Source: Fomitopsis serialis
Lineage: Eukaryota > Basidiomycota > Agaricomycetes > Polyporales > Fomitopsidaceae
Assembly: GCF_022376445.1 (NCBI RefSeq)
Contig: NW_025954961.1
Location: 124,001 to 188,000 of the forward strand
DNA length: 64,000 nt
Direction: 5' to 3'
Shown: positions 30,419-41,503 of the stretch, piece after piece
Position numbering within the stretch: position 1 is the stretch's first letter
Layout: every line of letters begins with the position of its first letter
Notes under the pieces: generated by a model
The model's input: the letters and a program-made list of their open reading frames with translations, nothing else
Told to the model about the DNA's origin: nothing
The model's database searches: none
Translations under genes and position numbers: made by a program

Positions 30419-32894
30419 CTACAGCGTGATCGCGCTCTTACACCTCAACAGCCTCGCCTTCCGCTGCTCAAATGTCTCCGCGGCGTACTGCGGGTCGTCC
30501 ACGACGTCGACCCGGTAGTGCTTGATCATGTACGTCAGGATCGCGACGCCCTCCGTCTCCGAGAACCGCCTGCCGAGGCACGACCGCGGCCCGCCGCTGA
30601 ACGGCAGGAACGCGTCGCGCGGCCAGTCGCCTAGGAACCGGGAGGGTTTGAACGTGTACGGGTCATCCCAGTACCGCGCTGTTGTAACGATGGACATTAG
30701 TGTACATCTCCTCTCTGAATGTGCGCAGACGGCGCGTTGGGGGGTGGCGTACGGTTGTAGTGCAGGCCAGGCGTGTGGAGGACGAGTCCTGTGCCCTTGG
30801 GGCACGGAACGTTCAGCTTCTCGCCTGCCATGTTCTGAGTGACGAGGACGCTATCTTCTTGTGCACGTTTAGGGATGGCGTTCACCTGGCATGATCAATG
30901 GGTTTGCAGTTCCTATTGGCGCAGAAGGCAGTGACAATGAACCCATACCGGAGGGAACATCCGTAGGGTCTCCATGAAGACCGCCATCGGATATGTGAGT
31001 TTGCCCATCTCCTCATAGGCCTATAGTTGCAGCATCAGCGGCCGAAGTGCGTCGCATCTGCTACCAAATGTGGTTTGCTTACGGGGATCCTATCTTCGGG
31101 AACGACGCTCTGGATGTGCTGATAGAGGATCTCTTGCTCGTCTTGGTACAGTGCAAGCATAATGAATGTGAAGGCGAGGGTGTGTGCCGTGGTCTATGCG
31201 AAGTCTGTGTCAGCAATCGCTGCTTGAGCTACCAGCATGGGCACGCACCTCGTGTCCCGCGATCAAATAAACGAAGATGTTGCCTGCGTCGACGGGTGTT
31301 GTCAACGCCGACGCCAGAAGTGCAGCAGATGTAGAAGCACTCACCCATGAGCTCGCTGTCACTCAGCTTGATCGTCCCATCACTTTCATCTTCGTTCGCA
31401 TCGAGCAGGCTGCTGAACAGGTCATACCGTTCTTGCTTCTTCTCTGAGTCCCTACGCCTCTGGATCATCTCCGTCATATATTTCTGTAGCGCAGGCGGAT
31501 GATACCGGTGTGACCGTCGAGACCACACAATGATACTGGTGTGGACGGTACCTGGAGGTCCTCGTATGCCATCCGAAAGTTGCGCACGCGCTTTGTCGGA
31601 CCCAGCTTGAGCAGCCATGATGGGAGGACAACCTTGAGCCAGAGATCGTTCGAGACGATATGCAGCGCATCCTGGTGCGACGCCGATATATCCTCAGCCT
31701 GAACCCAATCAGTCAATATTCAAAAGCACGACTCACTTTGAAGGGCATCACGTGCCCCGCCGGCACCGTCAGATCCTCCTGCCAGCTCATTCTCCGCCCG
31801 AAGCCCGCCACGCCAATGACGAACAACGCCATCGGGACGGTGAGGTCCACTATGTTGTCGACGGCGACGTCCGCCCTCCCGCCCAGAGCACGTCGCGGAG
31901 CTCGTGGACGATGAGCATCGTCTCGTCCCACACGAGGCGGTTGTTCCGCTCGGAGAAGGACGGCGCGGAGATCTTGCGGTGCCGCTTCCACTCGTCGCCC
32001 TCAGTCACGACGATGTTGGAGCCGTAGAAGGTCAGGATCTTGTACTGCTCGAGCGGTTTGGGGAAGCGCGTTCGGGCGGAGGTGACTTCCTGTGGGGACG
32101 CGGGAGAAGATGTGCGGCGGTCAATGGATGCCACAGGGATGGGACTGACCTTGATCGCGTCAGGGTCGGCGAGCATGAGCATCTTTCCAGGACTGGGGAG
32201 CCATCTGACCTATACGCGAAGACTCAGTTCCCGACTCTGGACGACCTGGGCCATGGTCATGTGTGCGGCTCATCGAGTAAGTGGACGTGGACAAGTGATG
32301 CAGCTCTGTGGCTCCATGAGATAGCCCGCCGAGCGGCCGAGCAGACAGGAGGCAATCAGCCCATCTCATGCTGGCTGTTACTGGTACATGCATTTCGTGC
32401 GCGCATGAGCGGATATGGAACTTCATATCCGTGTCGCAACATGCCGCGAAACGAAGTAGCCCATCGAGAATTCTTGTGTCTGGCAGATGCAGTCTGTGCA
32501 GGACAGGCAATGGCCGTGCCATGACCAGCGCATTCCCGAGCGCCTCTCCTAACACATGCACGATCGCCGCACACCTTGAGGAATCGTATGTACATACCGA
32601 GGAGATGACATCCGAGTCAAACCGCTGGAAGTCCTGATGCTTCTCCGTCCAGAGACTAAAGTTGCCCGCAGCCAAGTACGGGATGCGCCACTGTACGGTG
32701 AAGCTCTCCGGGCCGAAGACATAACGCAGGCCAGGGTAGTCCCTATCCCGGACACGAATTTGCCCTCAATTGGCGCCACAATAGAAGAAGCTGGAGACGT
32801 ACCGGATGGAGCTGACAGCGGCGCGCCAGCCGAAGGATAGTTTGACGAACCAGAGGACGCCGACGGCAACAGCGAGGGCGAGGTAGGTCTGCAT
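30419..32894 (-). CDS. cytochrome P450 monooxygenase, tandem copy 2
   Basis: Paralogue of the downstream P450. The anchor is MQTYLALAVAVGVLWFVKLS. It has the same C-helix block (WKRHRKISAPSFSERNNRLV), the I-helix AGHE followed by an intron, METLR for ExxR, and the heme loop FSGGPRSCLGRRFSETEG near 30610-30555. It ends LLRCKSAITL. Differences from copy 1: the intron after DSDVISS is about 375 nt (32591-32218) instead of about 55 nt, and an extra intron (about 31345-31282) splits the block LMG/NIFVYLIAGHE, which is uninterrupted in copy 1. One base is missing near 31876, just after VLWAGG, where the frame shifts before DVAVDNIVDLTVPMALFVIG. Otherwise complete, about 11 exons. Substrate unknown. 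Confidence 0.9.
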
Positions 32895-34040
32895 GGCGGC
32901 AGAGAGCAGGTCAATATGCGCAGTCCGTACTACTACCCACGGGGAGGGGAGATGTGATTCTTACCAGTGTGCACGGTCCTGCACGGCGACTCGGAGCGGA
33001 TGGTAATGTCGTGATTCCTTGGCCTGGGAAGGTCGTGCTCCACGAAAAGCCCGTCGCCACCATGTCATGCGAGGCTGTCAGCGGAAGACATCTCGGAGTT
33101 GAAAGTGTCCACGCCTCGCCCGGTGGATGGCATCCTTCGCCTTCCCGTGTGAGCCTGTCCCACCGTCAGTCTGTGAGGCTATATAGCCTCGTTGATTGGA
33201 CACTTCCTAAGTACCATGTGCTCACCAGAACAGTGCTCGTATCCTCCAAGTAGGATCCAGGCGGATGCAACCAACGAGCTATGAACGGACCAGGACAGTT
33301 CCTCGTCAGCATGATTGACCCGACCGCCGTCTCACGAGGTCAGCAGCGAGTGCCGGGACGCGCGGGCCGGTACTCCCCTGACGGGCACCTCCCACGCCAG
33401 CTGCGAAGGCTGGGAATGGACACCCATGCGCTCGGAAGACCGACGAGCTGCAGATATTCACAGCACAGACGGCGGCATTGAACATGTTCGTTCCACATCA
33501 AGCACGGTTCCGCTCAGGTTCCGCTGACTCCGTCGCCAATGACACAACTCGATCAATGTTTCGGCATACACGATCGGCGGCCCCGATCACTTTGCGCGCG
33601 CAATCACGTGACAGAATCCCTTGGTCAAGTTGGTTCTCGCCGCGGCCCTCGCAATTTGGGTCCTTGCCAACAGTTGGAGGATGCTCTGAACGCGCGTACT
33701 CATGTCTCCGACTCACAAAGAGACCTGTAACAAATATTTCTGGCGTGTTGCGCTGTCAGAAGGGATGTGACAACACGGCTTGAAGTTTGACCACAGCGAA
33801 CTCACCCTCAAATATTCCTAACATTCGGTACAACAAATGGGAGACTGAGTCAACGCCTCTGTGCCATCCCCATGGACCTGGACGTCAACATCGTCGTTTT
33901 CGTACAATCAATTGTGCAATACAACAAGACATCATACATGTATCTATTATCTATCCTCATGCTCACTCCGTTCCTATTATCGACAGTCAAATGGTCCCAT
34001 ATGCAAGCCTATATACGCATTCGCACGAAACACATATCTC
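32895..34040. other. intergenic, no gene seen
   Basis: This holds the upstream region of P450 copy 2 and the 3' flank of the next minus-strand gene. Only short frames, no recognisable domain. Confidence 0.45.
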
Positions 34041-37000
34041 CTATCCAACTCGACTGGAGCTCACGTAGCTCAGCGCACTGGTGCTGCGCAGATGCGGGTC
34101 GCCCGGCGCCATCGGCACCACCACGTTCTGCCTCGTATTTGCCCACGTCCCCGGGCTCTGCGCCGCCGCCGCCGCCCGCAAGTCCTCCGAGCTCGCAAGG
34201 TACGCGACGTCTTTGTACGAGCTCGGGTCAAAGTGGGTGTAGCCCGACTGCCGCGAGTGTCCGCTGCCCACCGAGCTCGCCGACGGCACGCGCCGCAGCC
34301 CGGACGCCGCGCCCTTGGAGGAGAGCGGTCGGGACGTCGCCGCCGGCGTCAGCCCCGCGTTCAAGCTCAGGCTGCGCTGGTGGCCGTTGCCGCCTGCGAG
34401 TGACAGGCGTGAGGTGGACGAGCGCGGGCTGAACGTTGCGCCTGCACCGGGAAGCTGCATGCTCCCTGGATTGGGGCTCCACCTCGAGCCGTCCTGGTAT
34501 ATCGCCATGGAGGGCGCAGGGGCAGGGACCATGCGAGGCGAGCTGGGCGCAGGGATGTATCTCGCTTCACTCGGCGCAGGGATGGGCAAGGCTACATCAT
34601 TCGGACGGGGACTCCACCGTGAGCCGTCGGGGTAGATCTGGCTGGCCGGGGCGGGTGCGGGGATCATGCGCGGAGAGCTCGGGGCAGGAATGTACTTCGG
34701 CTGGGTGGGCGTGTAGGGCCGGCTCGGAGCCGGGCCATAGTTCGTCTGCGTGGGCGTGATGGGCCGGTTGCCGGAGGGCTGCGTGGGTGGGTTGACGCTT
34801 GGCGGGCGGGAGCCCGGTAGTTCGTAGTTCATGCTCCCAGATGCACGGCTGGATGCCCGGGTGAGTGCGGGTGCGGGGACGTTTCGAGGGGGCCTGGCCT
34901 TCGAGCCCAATGACGAGGATGAGTGTGACAGCATCATGGGGACGACAGGGCCTTCGTCGGGTTCGGGCTGCTGGTAGAGTCGGTGCTGCGATGATCTCGG
35001 GGAGTACACAGGAGCGGGCATGGGCTGGTTGTAGATCATGGGAGGTGCGGCCATAGGTACAAAATTAGAAGGTAGCTGAGACATAGATTGAACATTTCCG
35101 ATTGGGGGAGCATTCCTCATGGTAGGATGGGCAGGCGCGGGGAGCACGAATTGTTGTTGTGGTGTGCGCGAACGACGTACGGAGCCACTGGGAGCCAGTT
35201 TGCTTGATTCGAGGGGCTGCCCAGGGGATACCAGGGATTCGCTACCAGACTGTAAAGGAGACACAGTGCATCAGAAACCAGCTAAGACAACGGATGAAGA
35301 CGTACTGGAAGCTGAATGCTGATCACAATCGACTCGTCCGAAGAGTGTCCTCTTCTATGACCTTCGAGGGGCAGAGGTGATGGTATGGAAGGACGGTTCA
35401 ATGAACCAGACTGGACCTGTGGTGTCGCGTCGCAGACCCAGTAGCTGAGGAAGGAGGTCTCTCATAAGGCGAAGGAAGCCTCTCTTCCTCCGTCACGTCC
35501 GTCACGTATGGTTGGTAGCGGGTATGCTGAGCGGGGGTGGGAGAAGCCCGTGGATGCTAGCAAGGTCAACATGAGATCAACCTTTGCGATAGAAAGAGGG
35601 TAGGCTTGTACGCACACTCTCTGGGGATGCTTGCTTCTCGAGCCAATCTGCAACACTTGCATTCGAGTGCCTCACGTTCTCCGGCGGCTCATCTTGGATA
35701 GGTGGGTTTCTCCTCCGAGAACTACCAGCAGCAGACACGTCATCGCGTCTCGAGCTCCGCGACCCTGGACGCCTTCCAGCGTCGCTACCCAAGTAACCAG
35801 ACCCAGGCCTCGATGACGGTGCAGGGAAGGTGATAGGTTCAGGCATTGTGCCGCCTCTCGCGCGAGCATCAGATGCAGGAGGGCTGAACTCAGCCTCAGG
35901 TATCGCGCTGAGGACGGGACCACGATCTCGACCGCCGCTTGGACGTGTGCGAGGTGCGTTGAGAAGGTCGAAGTCGGACATGGTCATCGTCGTCGACGGA
36001 AGCGACTCCGTCATGGATCTGGGAGAGGCAGGTCTTCTGTGGGCGTAATCTTGGGATACGCCTTGAGACAACGTTGGTGGCGCGCGCATAGTATCGTCCG
36101 TTTGCCTAGTAGTCGGAGGGGGGCGGGACAATTCATGAGGTGGAGGAAGTAAAATGTTGTTATCACTGCCGACGGACGGTACGTAGTTGTCTGGTAGGAC
36201 AGTGTAGCTGGGATGGTGTGGCGCCGGCGACGCGGTTCGTATTGGAATTGGTCGAGTGAAGCCTTCCTCGTCCATGTTCGGCGGTGGCGGCCATGACTGG
36301 GGGCCAGATTGTCCTGGTCAGGGAGGGGAGCAGAAGACATGGTCGCAGGGGTCATGTTCTCCATAAATCGTGAACCTTGCACACCAGCATCAGGGTAGTC
36401 TCCGGCATGTCGCCTGCGCGAAGGGCCAGGATCATCGAGTGTATCTACGTCCGACCGTGGATTCGGAGGGATCGCACCGGTTGGGGGAGAGGGCAAGTTC
36501 AATACACCGGACGTATACTGTCTTGAAGGCGTAACACGCCCAGTCTCGTCGCCATCGTCGTCCATGTCCCCTTCCATTCTACTACCCGAAGGCAGACGGG
36601 CATCCAGACGAGGTGGGGGTGTCATACCCACCTCTTCGTACCCTCTTTGCAACCCTTCTTGGTAGCCCATGCGCCTCCCGTCCTCTCGCGCCCGCGTCAC
36701 CAATTGCTGTTCCCTCAAGCGTCTCGCGGTAGATCGTGCCCGAGCTGCGACAGCCTCTGCATCATCTCTCTGGGCCTCTAGATCCTTCATGAGATCTTCA
36801 CCCTTGAGCAGCTCCTTCTGCGCCACGTCCAGTTGGTCCCTGTACAGTCGCAACTCCTGTGCCAAGCGGTCTGCGTCGCGTTGTGCAATGATCCTCGCGT
36901 CGTTCACTTGCTTGAACCGTGCAGCCAGGTCGAGGGCTCGCTGCTCAGCGAGCTGGGCACGTTGGGTCTCGCCTTGAAGCCTTTCAAGTGCGGTCTCGAG

Positions 37001-37353
37001 AGTCCTGCGAGATTGCTTGACCTCCATGTCTTCGCTAACGAGCAGCTTGAGAAGCTCGCGATACGTGCTACTGCGGCGACGATCGCGCTCTCTCCTACTG
37101 GGTCGCCTCAGGCTGTTCCGCTCCGCAAGACTCACGCTGTCTCGGCTTTGTTCTATGCCAGACAACAATGCAGTCCGGGGAGACTCAGAGGGTGGATCCT
37201 CCCCTTCGTCCTCCTCTCTGCGCACCACGAAAGTCTCTCCATATTCCCTGAAGGAAATATGGATATTGAGGTTATGGAAGCGACATCGAACGCGAGGGCG
37301 TACCCATCCAAGATCTCATCCTCCTCCTCGTGCACAGGCCCGAAACGCGACAT
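34041..37353 (-). CDS. large coiled-coil and low-complexity protein, function unknown
   Basis: I do not recognise a named family. Exon 1 (37353-37304) encodes MSRFGPVHEEEDEILDG and joins in frame to exon 2 (from 37247) at EYGETFVVRREEDEG. Residues from about 80 to 220 form a strongly charged coiled coil (SEDMEVKQSRRTLETALERL onward to about 36680). The rest is Pro/Ser-rich and probably disordered, with repeated units such as YIPAPSSPRMIPAPAP near 34690-34500. The last exon starts at 35249 after an intron. One base appears missing in a C run near 36305, where the frame switches to PPPPNMDEEGFTRP. The 35580-35260 region needs another exon whose boundaries I could not settle. It could be a fungal polarity or cytoskeleton scaffold, but that is only an impression from architecture. 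It is divergent from COQ10 with 344 bp between start codons. Confidence 0.75.
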
Positions 37354-37697
37354 ACCGTCTGATCAACCAAGTTCCAATTTCGAGCAAGTGCGGCAGAGCA
37401 AGATAGCGTTGTGATATGAGATGAGCAGCGGTATATTGTTCGAGTCCGACTGGAGTGGGTTGGGTACGATGCCTAAGACACGAGTAGGAATGCCTCCGAT
37501 ATTAGGCGCAAGGAAGGCGTCTAGCGATACCGTAGCCCCGAGGTCACGCCATGAGAGGGAGGCGGTGAGAAAGCGAGAACGTAACCGGCGCGCGGGCAGT
37601 GGACGGAGGGGAGGACGCGGCGCCACGGGCAGTTGAGTTGCACAACCGCCACAACCGCGGGCAGCTGACGAGAAAGGCAAGTGTTGTTTGTTCAAGA

Positions 37698-38506
37698 ATG
37701 CTTCCGCTCGCCCATCTCCTCTTGCGTCCCTCCAGCCTCAGCCATGCTGCCCGCCGGCCGTTCTTTACCCTCCCCGACCTGTCGAACCTCTCGCCGTTCT
37801 CCCAGCCCAGCGGCTCAGAACCGGAACCACAAACTTATCATGAACGGAAGATCCTTCCGTATGTCAAGCGCTTGCTAGTCTGCGACATATCTGATGCCCA
37901 TCGGTCTCACAGCTACAAACAGAGCCAGCTGTACAACGTCGTGACAGATGTAGATTCGTATCCGCACTTCCTGCCTTTCTGTATTTCTGCCCGCGCCCTC
38001 AGGCGCGTGCCGGCGTCCGATGACAAGCCGCTGACCATGCAAGCCGAAATGACGGTCGGATTCCTCTCGTTCAAGGAGTCTTATATCAGTGACGTGACAT
38101 GTCTTCCGAACCGGTCTGTAGAGGTATGCTCTTCCTATCAAGAGGTCAAAAGAGGTGCAGGCTGCTCATGCTCGTCTGTGTCGTCTAGATTGCGGCATCG
38201 TCATCGACCCCGCTCTTCCGGACGCTCAACACAGTCTGGCGCTTCCAGCCAGCGTCGTCCGACTCGCCACACCCCAGCAGCAGACCTCCACTATCTGGAC
38301 CATCCTCGTCAGCGATTGCGTCACATAACTCCCAGGATGCGGCAGAAGACAAGGGCCCAACTTTGGTCACGCTTGATCTCGCTTTCTCCTTCGCGAACCC
38401 AGTACATGCTGCAGTGTCTGCGGCATTCTTTGGACAAGTCTCGAAAATGATGGTTAAGGCCTTCGAGGAACGATGCCTCATAGTATATGGACCAGGAGAA
38501 CAGTAG
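37698..38506 (+). CDS. COQ10: coenzyme Q-binding protein COQ10 (START-like), mitochondrial
   Basis: Mitochondrial inner-membrane-associated START-domain protein that binds ubiquinone and is needed for its function in respiration. Exons 37698-37858, 37913-38123 and 38189-38506 give 690 nt, 229 residues, with no frame break. The first 40 residues are basic, Ser- and Leu-rich, with no acidic residues before the Asp of TLPDLS: a mitochondrial presequence. Family blocks: ERKILPYKQSQLYNVVTDVD, YPHFLPFCISA, and C-terminal TLVTLDLAFSFANPVHAAVS, FFGQVSKMMVKAFEERC. A Ser/Pro-rich stretch of about 30 residues (38260-38345) is inserted before the last strand. The start was chosen as the ATG that begins the presequence; an upstream in-frame ATG at 37599 would add unrelated residues. 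Confidence 0.92.
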
Positions 38507-40735
38507 GAGAAGCGACGGTTTCCCATACCCACGGACGGCCTGAGATAGTAGATGCACATGCCTCTTGGCTAGCACGTCCCACTGTACACTGTCAATGAAC
38601 TGACACGTATGCGCACAACACTTGTAGCCGTTGTCTCTGAATCACAGTACTCGTGGATCCCAGTTTGGGCATGGATGCGAGGTCTGCGCCTCCACTAACT
38701 TGCTCACTCATGGGACAACTTGGTTCAACAACGATCGACAAAAATAAGTTTCCACTACAACCGCATGAAGAGGGGAGCCTAGATCGTGTCAGAAGTCATC
38801 GAGATCCCAGACTTCGTTACTAGGCAGTCCTTTCTCATGACAATGGCAGGGTGGCCTGAACGATGAGTGAGTTGAACATTCAACAATGAGATACAGCGTA
38901 GTAGGTGCAACCCACCTCCACAGTATGGAGTTCACCCACGCCCATGCGAGTGTCCACTTCTTGCCTGGCTGGGCAAAGAACTCGATTACAGGTGCGCCCC
39001 TACGAGTTTGGCTGTAAGCTCAAGACTAGTTTTGAATGGGTAGGCACTTACTCAGGCGAGGCCGTCGTGCAGCCATACAAGAAGCTGATGGAAGCCGCAG
39101 TAGACGTGGCTGACCTTGTACACCGTCAAGGACAGACCTGGGTGGGTGTGAGAACAACCCGGTAGAACGAGCTCGAGTGCTCTCACCGAGAAAATATTAG
39201 CGCGAAGTGATAGAGTACTGAGGATCGAGCGTCGCGATGCCGGCATATATAGGTCCAGGGTCCGGAGTTTACGACTGGCTAGCTTTGGACCCTACAACAT
39301 TGTTCTTCGAACATTTCCCGTGGGGGAACTTCGTTTCTGTAGAGAAAAGAAGACGGAAACGCTCTGCACCACTCCGACATTGATGTCCGCCGTTGAACGC
39401 CTTCAATGAAGCACGAGGCGACCCTATTCGTGACGATAACCGCCATGAGAACTATGATCGTGGGGCAAACATGGAAGGTCGAGACCCCCGCTGCGTCTCA
39501 ATGGCTCGCACCTTAAACTGACCCTGCATGACAGGACGAGTGACGACCAAACCAGGCCGCAAAGCCGGTCGGTAGGTTAGGCACAGGACACCCTGACATT
39601 GGCAGAAGCATGATCCTATCGATAGTCAACCATGTCGACAGCCATCTCGGTGTGACTTCTGGTGTTCGCGCTCGGGGCATTGATACCCCTCATCGCACAG
39701 CGTTTGAACTTGAAGGTAAGCTCGGAGGGCGGGATGTCGTAACGAACACTGTTCTAGCGTGTCTGTCATTTCGTCATTGAAATGCATCAGTTCTCCTACT
39801 GCGGGCCTTCATGGCACCCACAGCGTGAACGGGACCCGCGCCTCTGGTCAATTGAATCGTTACTTAGCTTCTCAGGATCAGAGTCCAGACCCCACACTAG
39901 TGGTTATGCTTCCGGGTGCTGACCAACAGAGGGAACGGCGTCAACCAACGTCGACTTCGATCACTGTGCGGTTCCGAGCAGCATGTATGTCGAGCTTGCC
40001 CGTGGGGGATGCTGAGATTGTCTCGTGCGACCGTGAATGTTGGCGTTCTCAATAGGTCAAGTCGACCTGGGCAGAAGGCGCAATTAACGTGTGCAGAGAT
40101 AGCGACTGAATGAAATGCATCACCGGCTTCACCCGACTGCAACGCGCCCGCCGTTCTCTATAACGGTTTCATTAAACGCAGTGGGGACTTCCAACAGGCT
40201 GTGGCTCAGGTACGGCCTTCTGCGCATGAAAGATCGGAACTTCGGCTTAATTGCCGACATCTTTGGGTTCTTATGGAATGGTGCAGCGAGGTGTGTAGGC
40301 GTCAGCACACATGATAGTGCCTGCTGAATGCAGACACGGGCAAGATGGCGAAGCCCCATAGCTCGGCGAAGTAGCATTAAGAGCTCGAAAGATAGATGGG
40401 CCGAAAGGTCTGGAGTGTGTTCTGCGATCCTCAATGGTGAGTTCCTGTACATGCGGTACTCATTGATGCTCACCTCACCGCGTCCATTGGCACTTTTCAA
40501 GGCCTCCTTTTGGCATTCTTCTCGAAACGATGCGCCGAGAAGTATGGGCCCGCCACCGAGATGACGAACGACGTAACAATCAAATTAAGACAACAGTCAA
40601 TAAGTGATAAATACGCGCATCATGGACATGGCTACAGATCATCTTTTGATTACTTCGGCACGGTATCAGCCTCTGACTTAGCTTCCAGCACACTACTCAT
40701 CGACGGAGTCATCGGGCAGCGCGAGAGCCTCCTAT
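38507..40735. other. gene-poor interval of about 2.2 kb
   Basis: No recognisable gene on either strand. The longest frame (40129-40500, minus) has no known motif or convincing splice partners. Convergent 3' flanks of COQ10 and the zinc-knuckle gene account for only a small part. Confidence 0.4.
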
Positions 40736-41503
40736 TCAGGCGACGTATTCAGCGTTCTCAGGACAATCGCGGGCGATCTACAGGCGGAGATTAGACTAAT
40801 GAACAGGACGACACGCATTCCGTACTCACATGCCCCTCCTGCTGGCATTTGTAGCAGGTCTTGTTCTTGTTAGGGTTGCCGACAGCGACCGGAGTGTCAA
40901 CGGTCGTGCCGGGAGCAGCGAGGCAGTCCCTGTGCATAAACCTGATAAGCTCAATTGATCTGCCCTGGACGGAAACAGACTTACCTCGCCATGTGGTTGG
41001 GACCTCCGCAACGGTAGCACTTCACAGGGGGGAGGGTAGACGTGTTCAGGGCGCGGCCAGGGGGAGGGGTGCGAGAAGCGAATCCAGCACCAGCACCACT
41101 TGCGTTAGGGCACGCCCGCGCGATATGGCCAAAGCGTCCGCAGTTCTACATTGGCGATGAGTGTCAATTAGGCATCGAACACGTTTGTATAGGCGCAGGA
41201 CGTACGTAGCACTTTTGGCCGGAACCTTGTACCCTCAAGCTCGGGCACTCCGCCTGTATATGACCGACTCCGCCGCAGGAGTAGCATTGCTTCGCAGCGA
41301 CAGAGCGGGGCTGCGGGCATGCAGACGACTCGTGTCCGGGCTGACGGCAGTTGTAGCAGAGACGCTGCTCCGACGTACAATTCTCCGCGATGTGTCCGAC
41401 TATAACGGAGCTTGTGGTTTATGATCCTGCTGGTCGGAGAGGAAAGAACTAACGTACGGTTCCCGCACTTGAAACAACCCTTTCTACTGAACTGATACGC
41501 CAT
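40736..41503 (-). CDS. GIS2/CNBP-like CCHC zinc-knuckle protein
   Basis: Nucleic-acid-binding protein with six CCHC zinc knuckles: CFKCGNLGHIAENC, CYNCRQPGHESSAC, CYSCGGVGHIQAEC, CYNCGRFGHIARAC, CYRCGGPNHMARDC and CYKCQQEGHIARDC. Exons: 41503-41458, 41399-41206, 41145-40985, 40929-40830 and 40777-40736; 543 nt, 180 residues, intact. In yeast Gis2 and human CNBP this architecture binds G-rich mRNA and supports translation and stress granules. A Gly/Ala/Pro linker separates knuckles 4 and 5. Introns fall within or next to the knuckles. The start MAYQFSRKGCFKCG is preferred; an in-frame ATG at 41548 would add 15 Ser/Arg-rich residues. Confidence 0.93.

Noticed and set aside
27269..32894. P450 pair as the core of a secondary-metabolite cluster
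   Set aside because: No terpene synthase, polyketide or peptide synthetase, or other tailoring enzyme lies within reach; neighbours are housekeeping genes.
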